Below are positions 17,985-26,832 of a stretch of DNA of 44,200 nt, piece by piece. Positions within the stretch are counted from its first letter, which is position 1. Every line of letters starts with the position of its first letter. The position numbers and the translations under genes are program-made. The notes under the pieces are model-generated. The model was not told the origin of the DNA and did not search any database. It was given only the letters and a program-made list of their open reading frames with translations. Origin of the DNA: an uncultured Paracoccaceae bacterium (GTDB lineage: Bacteria; Pseudomonadota; Alphaproteobacteria; Rhodobacterales; Rhodobacteraceae); assembly GCA_913062865.1 (NCBI GenBank), contig CAJXWO010000021.1, positions 1 to 44,200 of the forward strand. The letters run 5' to 3'.

Positions 17985-19481
17985 ATGACCGACCTTGCCA
18001 CCGTGAGCTTTGAGGAAACGGACCTGGAGGCCATCGCCACGGCCGAGGGGCGGGTTGCCGTCTTCCTGCCGCCCGACGGGCGTCTGGGACGCGAGGCGCG
18101 GCGGGTGAACCGCCTGACACGGGGCGCGCTGGCGCGTCTGGCCGAGGATCCGGGCTTTGCCAAGATGGCGCCGGGCGATTGCCGCACGCTGGCCTATCCC
18201 GCGGGCATGGCGGCCGAGGTGGTGGACGTGGTCCTGCTGCCCCGGCGGCCCAAACCCGATGAGGCGCGCCGCGCAGGTGCCGCCCTGGGCAAGCTGCGCG
18301 GCGGCAAGCTCCTGACGCTTCTCGTAGGCACCACCGCACGGGCCGAGGACATCGTTCTGGGCGCGGTTCTGCGCGACTACAGTTTCGACGCGCACAAGAC
18401 CAAGGACAAAACTGCCGAGGACGCGGTGCAGACCACGCCCGCAGGCATCCGCGTGATGGCCGGCAAACCCGCCGAGCTCGAGGCGCTATGCGCCGGGCCG
18501 CTGGCGGTGGCGTCGGGTGTGTTCTTCACCCGTGATCTCATCAGCGAGCCGGCCAATGTGCTGACCACCACCGAATTCGCCCGCCGTCTGACCGAACTGG
18601 CCGAGCTGGGGGTCGAGGTCGAGGTGCTGGACGAGGACGCCCTGGCCAAGCTGGGCATGCGCGCGCTCCTGGCGGTCGGACAGGGCTCGGACAGCCCGTC
18701 GAAAGTGGTGGTCATGCGCTGGAACGGCGGACCCTCGGGCGATGCGCCGCTGGCCTTGGTCGGCAAGGGCGTGGTCTTCGACACGGGCGGGATTTCGCTC
18801 AAACCCGCCCAGGGCATGGAAGACATGACCATGGACATGGGCGGGGCCGGGGTCGTCGCGGGAACGATGAAGGCGCTGGCGGCGCGCAAGGCCAAGGCGA
18901 ATGTGGTGGGGCTTGTGGGTCTGGTCGAAAACATGCCTTCGGGCACTGCGATCCGCCCGGGCGACATCGTCGCCTCGATGAAGGGTGACACGGTCGAGAT
19001 CATCAATACCGATGCCGAGGGGCGGCTCGTGCTGTGCGACGTGATGTGGTACGCGCAAGATCGGTTCGAACCGGCTGCGATGGTGGATCTCGCCACTCTG
19101 ACCGGGGCCTGCATCATTGCTTTGGGGCACGAGAACGCGGCGGTGTTTTCCAACGACGACATCCTGGCCAACGCCTTTCTGCGCGCGGCCTCGGACGAGG
19201 GCGAGGGGGCCTGGCGCATGCCGCTGGGCCAAGCCTATGACGATCAGCTGAAATCGGCCAAGGCCGATATGAAGAATGTCGGCGGACGCCCCGCGGGCGC
19301 GATCACGGCGGCGCAGTATCTTGCCCGGTTCGTCAAGGAGGGCACGCCCTGGATGCATCTCGACATCGCGGGCGTGGCGCAGGTCGCCAAGGACACGGCC
19401 TTTGCCCCCAAGGGCGCGACCGGCTGGGGGGTGATGGCGCTCAACCGGCTGGTGGCCGACCATTACGAGACCAAGGGCTGA
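17985..19481 (+). CDS. pepA: Leucyl aminopeptidase (M17)
   Basis: This 498-residue cytosolic hexameric enzyme removes N-terminal residues from peptides. The C-terminal catalytic domain shows the metal-binding lysine block GKGVVFDTGGISLKP (Lys near 261) and the family signature NTDAEGRL at 341-348. The less conserved N-terminal domain (1-165) is present and of normal length. The start at 17985 has a good ribosome binding site (CAGGAG); an upstream open frame overlaps lptF and is ignored. The holC gene follows after 6 bp. Confidence 0.96.
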   Translation: MTDLATVSFEETDLEAIATAEGRVAVFLPPDGRLGREARRVNRLTRGALARLAEDPGFAKMAPGDCRTLAYPAGMAAEVVDVVLLPRRPKPDEARRAGAALGKLRGGKLLTLLVGTTARAEDIVLGAVLRDYSFDAHKTKDKTAEDAVQTTPAGIRVMAGKPAELEALCAGPLAVASGVFFTRDLISEPANVLTTTEFARRLTELAELGVEVEVLDEDALAKLGMRALLAVGQGSDSPSKVVVMRWNGGPSGDAPLALVGKGVVFDTGGISLKPAQGMEDMTMDMGGAGVVAGTMKALAARKAKANVVGLVGLVENMPSGTAIRPGDIVASMKGDTVEIINTDAEGRLVLCDVMWYAQDRFEPAAMVDLATLTGACIIALGHENAAVFSNDDILANAFLRAASDEGEGAWRMPLGQAYDDQLKSAKADMKNVGGRPAGAITAAQYLARFVKEGTPWMHLDIAGVAQVAKDTAFAPKGATGWGVMALNRLVADHYETKG

Positions 19482-19487
19482 GCCGGT

Positions 19488-19958
19488 TTGGGGGCCGCCT
19501 ATTTCTACCATCTGACGCGCCGCCCGCTCGAGGCGACGCTGCCGGTGCTTCTGGAGAAGTCGCTGGCCGCGGGCTGGCGGGTGGCTGTGCGCGGCACGGA
19601 TGCGGCGCGGCTGGCCTGGCTGGACGAAAAGCTGTGGCTCGGGGACGAGGCCGGGTTTCTGCCCCACGGGTTGGCGGGCGGCCCCCATGATGCCGACCAG
19701 CCGGTACTGTTGACCACGGCGGCAGAGGCGGTGAATGGCGCGGTTTGCGTCATGGCCGTCGACGGGGCCGAGGTGACGGCAGGCGAGGTGCGGGCGCTCG
19801 AGCGGGTCTGCATCCTTTTCGACGGCAATGACGCCGCGGCGCTCGACCGTGCCCGCGGGCAGTGGCGCGACCTGACCGGGGCGGGCTGCGCCGCGCAATA
19901 CTGGTCCGAGGAGAGCGGCCGCTGGGTGAAAAAGCAGGACCGCCCGGCGGCGGAGTGA
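19488..19958 (+). CDS. holC: DNA polymerase III chi subunit
   Basis: This 156-residue protein starts GAAYFYHLTRRPLEATLP, the typical HolC beginning, and contains the LLEKSLAAGWRVAVR helix and an LFDGNDAAALDRARGQW segment near the C-terminus. The chi subunit links the clamp loader to single-stranded-DNA-binding protein during replication. The start is a TTG at 19488, 6 bp after the pepA stop; no ATG is available in place. The pepA-holC order is conserved in proteobacteria. Confidence 0.92.
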   Translation: MGAAYFYHLTRRPLEATLPVLLEKSLAAGWRVAVRGTDAARLAWLDEKLWLGDEAGFLPHGLAGGPHDADQPVLLTTAAEAVNGAVCVMAVDGAEVTAGEVRALERVCILFDGNDAAALDRARGQWRDLTGAGCAAQYWSEESGRWVKKQDRPAAE

Positions 19959-20027
19959 GCATTACGCGCCTATGGCGATCTGGCGTCCCGGGCGTGTCTG
20001 GGACCTTTGGCAGGCGGGGGTAGGGAG

Positions 20028-20092
20028 GTCCCGGGTCAAGCCCGGGACGCGCGTGCAATCACGGCCTCCGCGCCCCGGACCCGGATCCGGGG
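20028..20092. repeat. Two GC-rich hairpins in the holC / protease intergenic gap
   Basis: GTCCCGGG (20028-20035) and CCCGGGAC (20041-20048) form an 8-bp stem with a 5-base loop. CCCCGGA (20073-20079) and TCCGGGG (20086-20092) form a 7-bp stem. An imperfect copy of the first lies just upstream (GTCCCGGG...CTGGGAC, from about 19984). There is no T-run, so these are not classic terminators. They resemble the GC-rich palindromic intergenic repeats common in GC-rich genomes and lie between convergent genes. Confidence 0.5.
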
Positions 20093-20141
20093 CCTCGGGT
20101 CGAAGGGCGACGCGCCGCTGCCACGCCCGAAACCCGTGCTC

Positions 20142-20723
20142 TTAGCGGGTCAGCACCAGTTCCCCGCCGGTGATCTCGATCTTCTCGAAGCGTTGGAGGT
20201 AGGTCATGCCCAAAAGGCTTTCGCGCATCTCGCCCGCGCTGACAAAGGCGCGCAGGTCGCGTTCCTCGATCTCGCCGATGGCAAGGCGGTCGAGGCGCAC
20301 CGGTGCCGTCTGGACAGCGCCGTTGGCCGTGTAGGCCTGGCCGAAAAACGCAAGATCGTCCGTCGCAAAGCCCGCGCGCTCGGCATCGGCGCCGGTCAGC
20401 ACCACGCTCGTGGCGCCCGTGTCCACCACGAAGCGGATCGGTGTGCCGTTCACCTGGGCCGTGACGTAGTAATGCCCGTCGGGCGATTGCGGGATCACGA
20501 TGCGGCCGGTGTCGGAAAAGACCGCCTGGCGCGGGGCCACGGTGGTTCGGATATCGTCCCAAAGCCCGACCGCCGCGATCACACCCAGAAAAATCAGGCC
20601 CCATGTGACCGCGTGCTGTGTCATCCGGCCCAGATTGGCCCGGCCCGACAGCAACATGCCCCCGGCGATCACCGTGGTCAGAAGGCCGAGATAGATGAGG
20701 CTTGCGGTCTGGTCTCCGGTCAT
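20142..20723 (-). CDS. Membrane-anchored retropepsin-like aspartic protease (TIGR02281 type)
   Basis: This 193-residue protein has two N-terminal hydrophobic helices (about 9-26 and 37-55) followed by a single retropepsin-like domain. The active-site motif FVVDTGATSVVLT is near residues 98-110; the HYYVTAQVNG strand before it and the LLGMTYLQRFEKIEI end after it are typical of clan AA bacterial proteases of the TIGR02281 family. One catalytic Asp implies a homodimer. Substrate and biological role are unknown. It follows marC by 38 bp and may share its transcript. Confidence 0.85.
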   Translation of the reverse strand: MTGDQTASLIYLGLLTTVIAGGMLLSGRANLGRMTQHAVTWGLIFLGVIAAVGLWDDIRTTVAPRQAVFSDTGRIVIPQSPDGHYYVTAQVNGTPIRFVVDTGATSVVLTGADAERAGFATDDLAFFGQAYTANGAVQTAPVRLDRLAIGEIEERDLRAFVSAGEMRESLLGMTYLQRFEKIEITGGELVLTR

Positions 20724-20761
20724 GGCCTAGACATAGGCACGCCGTTCCGCGCTGGAAAGGG

Positions 20762-21379
20762 TCAGCCCGGCGCAAAGCCGAAGGCGCGCAAACCGTCCAG
20801 CACGAATTGCACCGACAGCGCGGCCAGCAACATGCCCAGAAGCCGGGTCACCACGTTGATGCCGACCCGGCCCAGCGCGCGCTCGATCAGGCTGCCTGTC
20901 AGGAACAACAGGAAGGCGATCAGCACCACGGCCGCGGTCATGCCGACCACGATGCCCAGCCCCGCGATCCCGTCGACCTGACCGCGCAAGAGGATCACCG
21001 TTGCGATGGCGCCGGGCCCGGCGATCAGCGGGATCGCCAGGGGAAAGACGGAAGGGTCCGGGCGCTCTTCCTCGGCCTGGTCCTCGCGCCGCTTGGTGCG
21101 CCGCTCGAACAGCATGTCGAGCGCGGTCAGGAACAGAAGGATCCCGCCCGCGATGCGGAAGGCCGGCATGGAGATGCCTACGAACCCCAGCACCGCTTCG
21201 CCGAAGGCCGCGAACAGCGTCAGCAGCAGGATGGCGATACCGCAGGCGCGCAGGCCGATCGCCCGCCGCTCTGCCTGGGTGGCCCCTTGGGTGAGCGCCA
21301 CGAAGAGCGGTGTCAGCCCGATCGGATCAATGATCACGAAAAGGGTGACGAAAGCCGTGATGAGAAAGCCGGTGTCCAT
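20762..21379 (-). CDS. MarC family integral membrane protein
   Basis: This 205-residue protein has six predicted membrane helices and the MarC hallmarks: an N-terminal FVIIDPIGLTPLFVALT and a central PLAIPLIAGPGAIATVILL. A charged loop (about 92-108) lies between the two halves. Despite the name, MarC proteins have no proven role in antibiotic resistance; transport of small molecules or amino acids has been suggested for relatives. Length is normal. Confidence 0.92.
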   Translation of the reverse strand: MDTGFLITAFVTLFVIIDPIGLTPLFVALTQGATQAERRAIGLRACGIAILLLTLFAAFGEAVLGFVGISMPAFRIAGGILLFLTALDMLFERRTKRREDQAEEERPDPSVFPLAIPLIAGPGAIATVILLRGQVDGIAGLGIVVGMTAAVVLIAFLLFLTGSLIERALGRVGINVVTRLLGMLLAALSVQFVLDGLRAFGFAPG

Positions 21380-21432
21380 GTCCTGTCCCAGAGCGTCCCG
21401 GGCACGCTAGGGCGAAGCCCGGCCCGCTGCAA

Positions 21433-21448
21433 TCCCGCGATCGCGGGA
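21433..21448. repeat. 16-bp perfect palindrome
   Basis: TCCCGCGATCGCGGGA reads the same on both strands and contains the octamer GCGATCGC. It lies in the 95-bp gap upstream of marC. It may be an operator for marC or a chance GC-rich palindrome. Confidence 0.4.
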
Positions 21449-21474
21449 GACGAGCGCCCCGCGCCAGGGCCGGA

Positions 21475-22086
21475 TCAGACCGGAACGACAGCGGGCAGCC
21501 CGTCGGGATAGGCCTCGCGCAGCTGCTGCTTCGGGTCGACCTTGTCGAGGTGATAGTGCAACCGCTGGCACAGATCCGCGATCTCGTCGCGTTCGCCGCG
21601 CAGGGCCGTGAACGGGCGCGTCCGACCCGTCAGCACGAACTGCAGCGCGGCTCCGTCCTGTCCAAGGGGCACCGTGCGGATCTCTTCGATCCAGCGCAGG
21701 GGAAAGACATGGGCGATCCGGCTGTTGTTGAACCCGTTCAGACGGCAGATGGCCATCTGATGGGTGTCGATGTCGATCTCGACCTGGGTGCGATAGCCGC
21801 GCGTGGCATAAGCATAAAGCGCGATGCCGATGAACAGGAGCGCGAGCGACTGCGACGCGGTCTCATAGAGGCCAATGGTGCTTTGCGGACCCAGGAACAA
21901 CACCCAGGGCAGGAAGGAGCCGTAGACGATCAGCGCGGCGATGGTGCGGCTGACCTTCTCGGTCAGTATTTCCAGCGGAAACCGCTCGGGCGCCTCGCTG
22001 AAACACCAGCGACCGGGGTCGATCGTGGCCTTGATGCCCTGCCAGGGCACGGGCTTGTGGGGATCGAGGATGGTGTTGCTGTCCAT
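21475..22086 (-). CDS. Uncharacterised two-helix membrane protein
   Basis: I do not recognise this 203-residue protein. Residues about 44-66 and 71-92 form two hydrophobic helices separated by a short loop (GPQSTIG), and the C-terminal half (95-203) is soluble, with alternating strands and an amphipathic helix (DEIADLCQRLHYHLDKV). The layout resembles PH-like small membrane proteins, but no motif confirms it. The ATG at 22086 was chosen over a longer frame because the extra 28 residues are Cys/Arg-rich and look non-coding. It is a leftward gene 95 bp upstream of marC. Confidence 0.65.
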   Translation of the reverse strand: MDSNTILDPHKPVPWQGIKATIDPGRWCFSEAPERFPLEILTEKVSRTIAALIVYGSFLPWVLFLGPQSTIGLYETASQSLALLFIGIALYAYATRGYRTQVEIDIDTHQMAICRLNGFNNSRIAHVFPLRWIEEIRTVPLGQDGAALQFVLTGRTRPFTALRGERDEIADLCQRLHYHLDKVDPKQQLREAYPDGLPAVVPV

Positions 22087-22212
22087 GCCGCGCCTTTTTC
22101 TAGTGCCGCAGGAGCAGTGTGCCGAAAAACAGGGCAATGCTGTGGCAGGAATGGCGGCTTTCCGGGGCAATCACACCGGTGGCAACGGTCCCTCTGGCCA
22201 GCGCTGTGCCTG

Positions 22213-24081
22213 TCAGCCCTCGGCCGTCTCGAGCCGTTCCAGAGCCTCCATCCACAGGGATTCCGCCCGGGCAAGGCCGTCCTCGACCTCGGTGAATTTG
22301 CGGTTCCACTGTTCCAGCTCCTGCACCTTGTCCGGTTCGTAGAGCGCAGGGTCGGCGAGCTTGGCCGACAGTTTCTCGTGCATCTCGGTGATCTTGGTCA
22401 CGCGGTCCTCGCATTTGCGGACCTCGGCGCGGAGCGCGAGGATCGTATCGCGGTCTGCGCGCTTGGGCTTTGGCTTGGGCGCGGGTTTTTCCGTCTCGGA
22501 CCGGGTCGAGACCGGGGCCGCATCGGCGCTCAGCAGCATCTTGCGATAGGCGTCGAGATCGTCGTCATAGGGCGTGACCGTGCCATCCTTGACCAGCCAC
22601 AGCCGGTCGGCCACGAGGCTGAGCAGGTGCATGTCGTGGCTCACGAGGATCACCGCGCCGGAATAGGCGGTCAGCGCCTCCACGAGCGCCTCGCGGCTTT
22701 CGATGTCGAGATGGTTCGTGGGCTCGTCGAGGATCAGGAGATGCGGCGCGTCGAGCGTGGCCAGAAGCAGCGAGAGACGCGCCTTCTGCCCACCCGACAG
22801 GCGGCCCACCTCGGTCTCGGCCTGGTTCGCGCCCAGCCCGAAGCCCGCCAGCGTCGCGCGCAGTTTTGCAGGAGGCGTATCGGGACGTTCGCGCCGCAGG
22901 TGCTGCAGCGGTGTTTCATCCAGATGCAGCTCGTCCACCTGGTGTTGGGCGAAATACCCGATGCGGAGCTTGCCCGCCTTGGTCATCTTGCCCGCCATCA
23001 GCGGCAGCCGGTCGGCCAGAAGCTTGGACAGGGTCGATTTGCCCTGACCGTTCCTGCCCAGAAGCGCGATGCGGTCGTCCTGGTCGATGCGCAGGCTCAG
23101 ACTCTTCAGCACCACCCGGTCGCCATAACCCGTCTCGCCGCCGTCTAGCGCCACGATGGGCGGCGACAGCTCGTCGGGCTCGGGGAAGGTGAAGACGCGC
23201 TTTGCCGCGTCCTCGGGGGCCGAGATCGGGTCCATGCGCGCGATCATCTTGAGCCGGGCCTGGGCCTGCTTGGCCTTGGACGCCTTGTAACGGAACCGAT
23301 CGACGAAGCTTTGCAGATGCGCCTTGCGCTCTTCCTGCTTGCGGGCCTGTGCGGCCTGCACCGCACGCTGCTGGGCGCGGGTACGGGCAAAGGTGTCGTA
23401 GGGGCCCTGGTAAAGCGTCAGGCCCTTGTTTTCCAGGTGCAGGATCGCGCCCACCGCGCGGTTCAAAAGCCCGCGGTCGTGGCTGATGATGATCACCGTA
23501 TGGGGGTAGCGCGCAAGGTATGTCTCGAGCCACAGCGCGCCTTCGAGGTCGAGATAGTTCGTGGGCTCGTCGAGCAGCAGAAGGTCGGGCTGGGCGAACA
23601 GCACGCCGGCCAGCGCCACGCGCATCCGCCAGCCGCCCGAGAAATCCGCGCAGGGCTGGCGCTGCTGGGCCTCGGAAAAGCCAAGCCCTTTGAGGATCGC
23701 CGCCGCGCGCCCCTCGGCCGACCAGGCGTCGATATCCGCAAGCCGCGTCTGGATCTCGGCGATGCGGGTCGGGTCCGTGGCGGTGTCGGCCTCGGCCATC
23801 AGCTCCGCGCGTTCGGTGTCGGCGGCCAGCACCGTGTCGATGAGCGAGACGTCCGAAGCGGGTGCCTCTTGCGCCACGCCGCCGATTCGGGCGCGGGGCG
23901 GCAGGGTGATCTCGCCGCCGTCCAGCGTCAGCTCGCCCCGTATCAGGCGAAAGAGCGTGGTCTTGCCCGTGCCGTTGGGCCCGACAAGACCCACCTTGTG
24001 GCCATCGGGAATGGTGGCGGTGGCCCCTTCGAACAGGGGCCGGCCTTCGACCGAGTAGGAGATATCGCGGATCCGCAGCAT
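22213..24081 (-). CDS. ABC-F family ATP-binding protein (YheS/Uup-like)
   Basis: This 622-residue protein has two fused ABC domains and no membrane segment, as in the ABC-F translation factors. The first domain has Walker A GPNGTGKTT (near 34-42), signature FSGGWRMR and Walker B LLLLDEPTNYLD. The second has GRNGQGKST, LSGGQKAR and LLILDEPTNHLD. The linker between them (about 240-300) is basic and helical. A Lys/Pro-rich stretch leads to a C-terminal coiled coil (about 550-615). Length and arm pattern are closest to YheS. ABC-F proteins act at the ribosomal E site to rescue stalled or unusual translation. Confidence 0.93.
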   Translation of the reverse strand: MLRIRDISYSVEGRPLFEGATATIPDGHKVGLVGPNGTGKTTLFRLIRGELTLDGGEITLPPRARIGGVAQEAPASDVSLIDTVLAADTERAELMAEADTATDPTRIAEIQTRLADIDAWSAEGRAAAILKGLGFSEAQQRQPCADFSGGWRMRVALAGVLFAQPDLLLLDEPTNYLDLEGALWLETYLARYPHTVIIISHDRGLLNRAVGAILHLENKGLTLYQGPYDTFARTRAQQRAVQAAQARKQEERKAHLQSFVDRFRYKASKAKQAQARLKMIARMDPISAPEDAAKRVFTFPEPDELSPPIVALDGGETGYGDRVVLKSLSLRIDQDDRIALLGRNGQGKSTLSKLLADRLPLMAGKMTKAGKLRIGYFAQHQVDELHLDETPLQHLRRERPDTPPAKLRATLAGFGLGANQAETEVGRLSGGQKARLSLLLATLDAPHLLILDEPTNHLDIESREALVEALTAYSGAVILVSHDMHLLSLVADRLWLVKDGTVTPYDDDLDAYRKMLLSADAAPVSTRSETEKPAPKPKPKRADRDTILALRAEVRKCEDRVTKITEMHEKLSAKLADPALYEPDKVQELEQWNRKFTEVEDGLARAESLWMEALERLETAEG

Positions 24082-24177
24082 AGTGCGCGCGTTAGCAGAG
24101 CCTCGGGCGCGCCGCCAGCGCTGGAAGGGGCAGGGCGGCCGTGCTAGGTGCCTACGCGTCCATCACCGGAATTCCCG

Positions 24178-25350
24178 ATGTCCCCCGATCCATCCCGCCC
24201 GCATCTGGGCACGCTTGTCCTGCTGACCGCGATGGCGGTGCTGTCGACCAACATGTTCCTGCCGTCGCTGCCCGCCATGACCGCCGATTTCGGCACGTCG
24301 GAGACAGTGATGGGCATCGCCATTTCGGGCTATATGGCGCTGTCGGCGGGGATGCAGCTGGTGATGGGGCCGCTGTCCGACCGGCTGGGGCGGCGGCCGG
24401 TCATGCTGGGGGCGCTGGCGGTCTATGTCCTTGGCTCTATCGGCTGCCTATTGGCGCAGAACATCACGCTGTTTTTGCTGTTCCGGATGGTCCAGGGGGT
24501 CGTCGTGACGGGCTCGGTTATCTCGAGCGCGGTGATCCGCGACCTTTGGCCCGCGGATCAGGCGGCGGGCAAGCTGGGGCTTGTCTCGGCCACCATGGCG
24601 CTGGCGCCCATGCTTGGGCCCGTGGCGGGCGGGATCATCGACACGGGGCTTGGCTGGCGGGCGGTCTTTGGCGTCTACACCGCGTTGGGGTTTCTGGCCT
24701 TGGGGCTGGTCTGGGTCGATCTTGCCGAAACCCGCGACCCATCTAGCGCAGGCCGGCGCCCGGGCGGATACCTGGCCCTGATGGCCGAGCCCCGGTTCTG
24801 GGCCTACGCGCTGTGCCAGGCGTTCTCGGTGGGCGCGTTCTACATCTTTCTGGCCGGTGCGCCCTTTGTGGCCGTTCAGGTCTTTGGCCTCTCCACGGCG
24901 CTGGTGGGACTGGGGCTGGGCACGATCACGGCGGGCTTCATGCTGGGCTCTTCGATCACCGCGCGTTATGCGCCGCGACTGGGCATACACCGCCTGATGC
25001 TGGCCGGGCGGATCTGCGCGCTCACGGGGCTTGGCGCCGGGGCGCTGGCCTTTGCACTGGGTGCCGAGGGGCCGCTTATCCTCTTCGGGGCGACGATATT
25101 CGTGGGCATCGGCAACGGGCTTACCCTGCCCAATGCCAATGCGGGCAGCCTCTCCGTGCGGCCCGACCTTGCGGGCACCGCGGCGGGCCTGTCCGGCGCG
25201 CTGATGATCGGGGGCGGGGCGCTTTTGACCACCCTGACAGTGGCGGCGCTGGCGCAGGCGGCCACGCCGCTCAGGCTTTTGGCGATCATGATCGCGTCGG
25301 TCCTCGTGTCCCTTGTCGCTGCGATCCGGGCCGCGCGGAACACCGCCTGA
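24178..25350 (+). CDS. Bcr/CflA family MFS drug-efflux transporter
   Basis: This 390-residue inner-membrane protein has 12 predicted helices. The N-terminal part carries Bcr/CflA signatures: [12 protein letters not shown] in helix 1, and the MFS loop motif [15 protein letters not shown] between helices 2 and 3, followed by FRMVQG. Relatives export bicyclomycin, chloramphenicol, sulfonamides or natural metabolites by proton antiport; the substrate here is unknown. I chose the ATG at 24178 because it matches family length; an upstream in-frame ATG at 24148 adds only 10 residues. It is divergent from the ABC-F gene. Confidence 0.9.
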   Translation: MSPDPSRPHLGTLVLLTAMAVLSTNMFLPSLPAMTADFGTSETVMGIAISGYMALSAGMQLVMGPLSDRLGRRPVMLGALAVYVLGSIGCLLAQNITLFLLFRMVQGVVVTGSVISSAVIRDLWPADQAAGKLGLVSATMALAPMLGPVAGGIIDTGLGWRAVFGVYTALGFLALGLVWVDLAETRDPSSAGRRPGGYLALMAEPRFWAYALCQAFSVGAFYIFLAGAPFVAVQVFGLSTALVGLGLGTITAGFMLGSSITARYAPRLGIHRLMLAGRICALTGLGAGALAFALGAEGPLILFGATIFVGIGNGLTLPNANAGSLSVRPDLAGTAAGLSGALMIGGGALLTTLTVAALAQAATPLRLLAIMIASVLVSLVAAIRAARNTA

Positions 25351-25426
25351 GCCGCGCCGGACAGCGGCGCGCACCCCCTTTCCAACCCCAGACCCCCGTG
25401 CTATCGGAGCGGCGATTTTTCACGAG

Positions 25427-25451
25427 GGCCGGGGCGCGATCCCGGCCTTTT
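25427..25451 (+). terminator. Terminator-like hairpin in the ndk leader
   Basis: GGCCGGG (25427-25433) pairs with CCCGGCC (25441-25447) around a 7-base loop, followed by TTTT at 25448-25451. It ends only 15 bases before the ndk ATG, overlapping the approach to the ribosome binding site. It could end the upstream MFS transcript or act as an attenuator of ndk. Confidence 0.55.
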
Positions 25452-25466
25452 CACAGGAGAGACGAC

Positions 25467-25889
25467 ATGGCCACCGAACGCACCCTTTCGATCATCAAAC
25501 CCGACGCCACCCGCCGCAACCTGACCGGCAAGATCAACGCCAAATTCGAAGACGCAGGCCTGCGCATCATCGCGCAAAAGCGCATCCAGCTGACCAAGGC
25601 GCAGGCGGGCGAATTCTACGCCGTCCACAAGGAGCGCCCCTTCTACGACGAGCTGTGCGAATTCATGGCATCGGCCCCGGTCGTCGTGCAGGTGCTGGAA
25701 GGCGAGAACGCCATTGCCAAGAACCGCGAAGTGATGGGCGCCACCAACCCCGCTGACGCGGCGCCGGGCACCATCCGCGCCGAGTTTGCCGAATCTGTGG
25801 GCGAGAACTCGGTTCACGGCTCGGACGCGCCGGACACCGCAGCCGAGGAAATCGCGTTCTATTTCTCCGGTCTCGAGCTGGTCGGCTAA
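25467..25889 (+). CDS. ndk: Nucleoside diphosphate kinase
   Basis: This 140-residue enzyme transfers the gamma phosphate of ATP to NDPs. The family start [12 protein letters not shown] and the catalytic histidine block [12 protein letters not shown] (His near residue 117) are present, and the length is exactly typical. The ATG at 25467 has a strong ribosome binding site (CAGGAGAGACGAC). The frame continues open upstream in a shadow of the MFS gene. It converges with the lytic transglycosylase gene across a shared terminator. Confidence 0.98.
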   Translation: MATERTLSIIKPDATRRNLTGKINAKFEDAGLRIIAQKRIQLTKAQAGEFYAVHKERPFYDELCEFMASAPVVVQVLEGENAIAKNREVMGATNPADAAPGTIRAEFAESVGENSVHGSDAPDTAAEEIAFYFSGLELVG

Positions 25890-25917
25890 GACCGCCCTCC
25901 CGTTACGACACGAAAAG

Positions 25918-25947
25918 AGCCCCCGGTCGCAGGATCGGGGGCTTTTT
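25918..25947. terminator. Bidirectional rho-independent terminator
   Basis: AGCCCCCG at 25918-25925 pairs with CGGGGGCT at 25936-25943, followed by a T-run to 25947 on the plus strand. On the minus strand the same stem is followed by TCTTTTCG, so it can also end the convergent lytic transglycosylase operon. Confidence 0.85.
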
Positions 25948-25952
25948 GCGTC

Positions 25953-26459
25953 CTAGACAGGCTGGCGGCAGGCACGTCGCACCTCGCGATCGCGCAGGCC
26001 GGTTTCGACCAGCAGGCAGCGGTCCCGCGCTTCGTAATAGTAGCCGCGCGCATACCACATGACCGCCTCGTCCAGATCGCCATCGGCCACGCGATAGGCC
26101 CCTTTGAGGTAGCGGCCCGCGTATTCGAGGTTCACTGCCGGATCGAGCAGCGTCTCGGGCGGACCGCGATGGCCCATTTGTGCGGCGGTTTCGGGCAGGA
26201 TCTGCATGAGCCCCCAATAGGGTCCGTTGCGCGCCTCAGCGCGGTAGTCGCTTTCGCGCTGGATCACCTTGTGCAAGAGCGCCTCGGGGATCTCGTGGCG
26301 GGCGGCGTAGCTCTCGATCAGCGCGCGCATCTCGGGCGTCTCACCGGGATAGAGCGCGGCGCGGCTGGCCGGCGCGGCCTCGGGCGCAGGGGCGGGGCGG
26401 CCACAGGCGGCCAGCGCGAGGCAGCTCAGGATCAGGGCAAGGCGCAACCGTGTTTTCAT
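25953..26459 (-). CDS. Lytic transglycosylase SLT-domain lipoprotein
   Basis: This 168-residue protein has a lipoprotein signal with lipobox LAAC (Cys19 acylated). It then has a Pro/Ala-rich linker and a compact SLT domain (about 45-165). The catalytic glutamate is Glu69 in KVIQRESDYRAEA, followed by the GLMQILPETA motif at 83-92 and an NLEYAGRYLKG helix. It would cleave peptidoglycan glycan strands from the outer membrane side. Short length suggests a minimal MltE-like or EmtA-like enzyme. It overlaps the upstream TfoX-C gene by 4 bases (ATGA). Confidence 0.9.
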   Translation of the reverse strand: MKTRLRLALILSCLALAACGRPAPAPEAAPASRAALYPGETPEMRALIESYAARHEIPEALLHKVIQRESDYRAEARNGPYWGLMQILPETAAQMGHRGPPETLLDPAVNLEYAGRYLKGAYRVADGDLDEAVMWYARGYYYEARDRCLLVETGLRDREVRRACRQPV

Positions 26460-26791
26460 GCGCGTGACTTGGGCACGATCACACCGATCTCGTCCAGTGC
26501 GGCGTCGATGGCCGAGCGGTTTGGGCGGGATCCGGCCACAAGCGCGTCGAACCGGGCGCGCAGCGCGGTCTTTTCCGCGCCCTTGCAATCGTTCCAGGGC
26601 CGTCCCTGGAGCCCCATCACAAGCGCATAGTAGCCGATGAAATGGGGCCGGGTGCCCGCGGCGATCAGCCTGGCATAGGCGGCGTCGGCACCCATGTCGC
26701 GCAGCTGCTCGGCGCTGTCGATTCCCGCGGCGGTAAGCCCCGCGGCCATCGCGGGGCCGATATTGTGGATCTCTGTCACCGGGGCGGCCAT
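26456..26791 (-). CDS. TfoX C-terminal domain protein
   Basis: This 111-residue soluble protein begins with a helix-hairpin-helix type segment (TEIHNIGPAMAAGLTAAGIDSAEQL, read in two parts around residue 18). It then has the LRDMGADAAYARLI and HFIGYYALVMGLQGRPWNDC stretches typical of the TfoX C-terminal domain. The N-terminal TfoX domain is absent, as in many stand-alone homologues. The role is unknown; a regulatory or nucleic-acid binding function is only inferred. It is coupled to the transglycosylase gene by overlap. Confidence 0.85.
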   Translation of the reverse strand: MAAPVTEIHNIGPAMAAGLTAAGIDSAEQLRDMGADAAYARLIAAGTRPHFIGYYALVMGLQGRPWNDCKGAEKTALRARFDALVAGSRPNRSAIDAALDEIGVIVPKSRA

Positions 26792-26832
26792 GGGCCAAGA
26801 TTAGGCCCGGCGCGACCCGCGGTCCAGACCGC

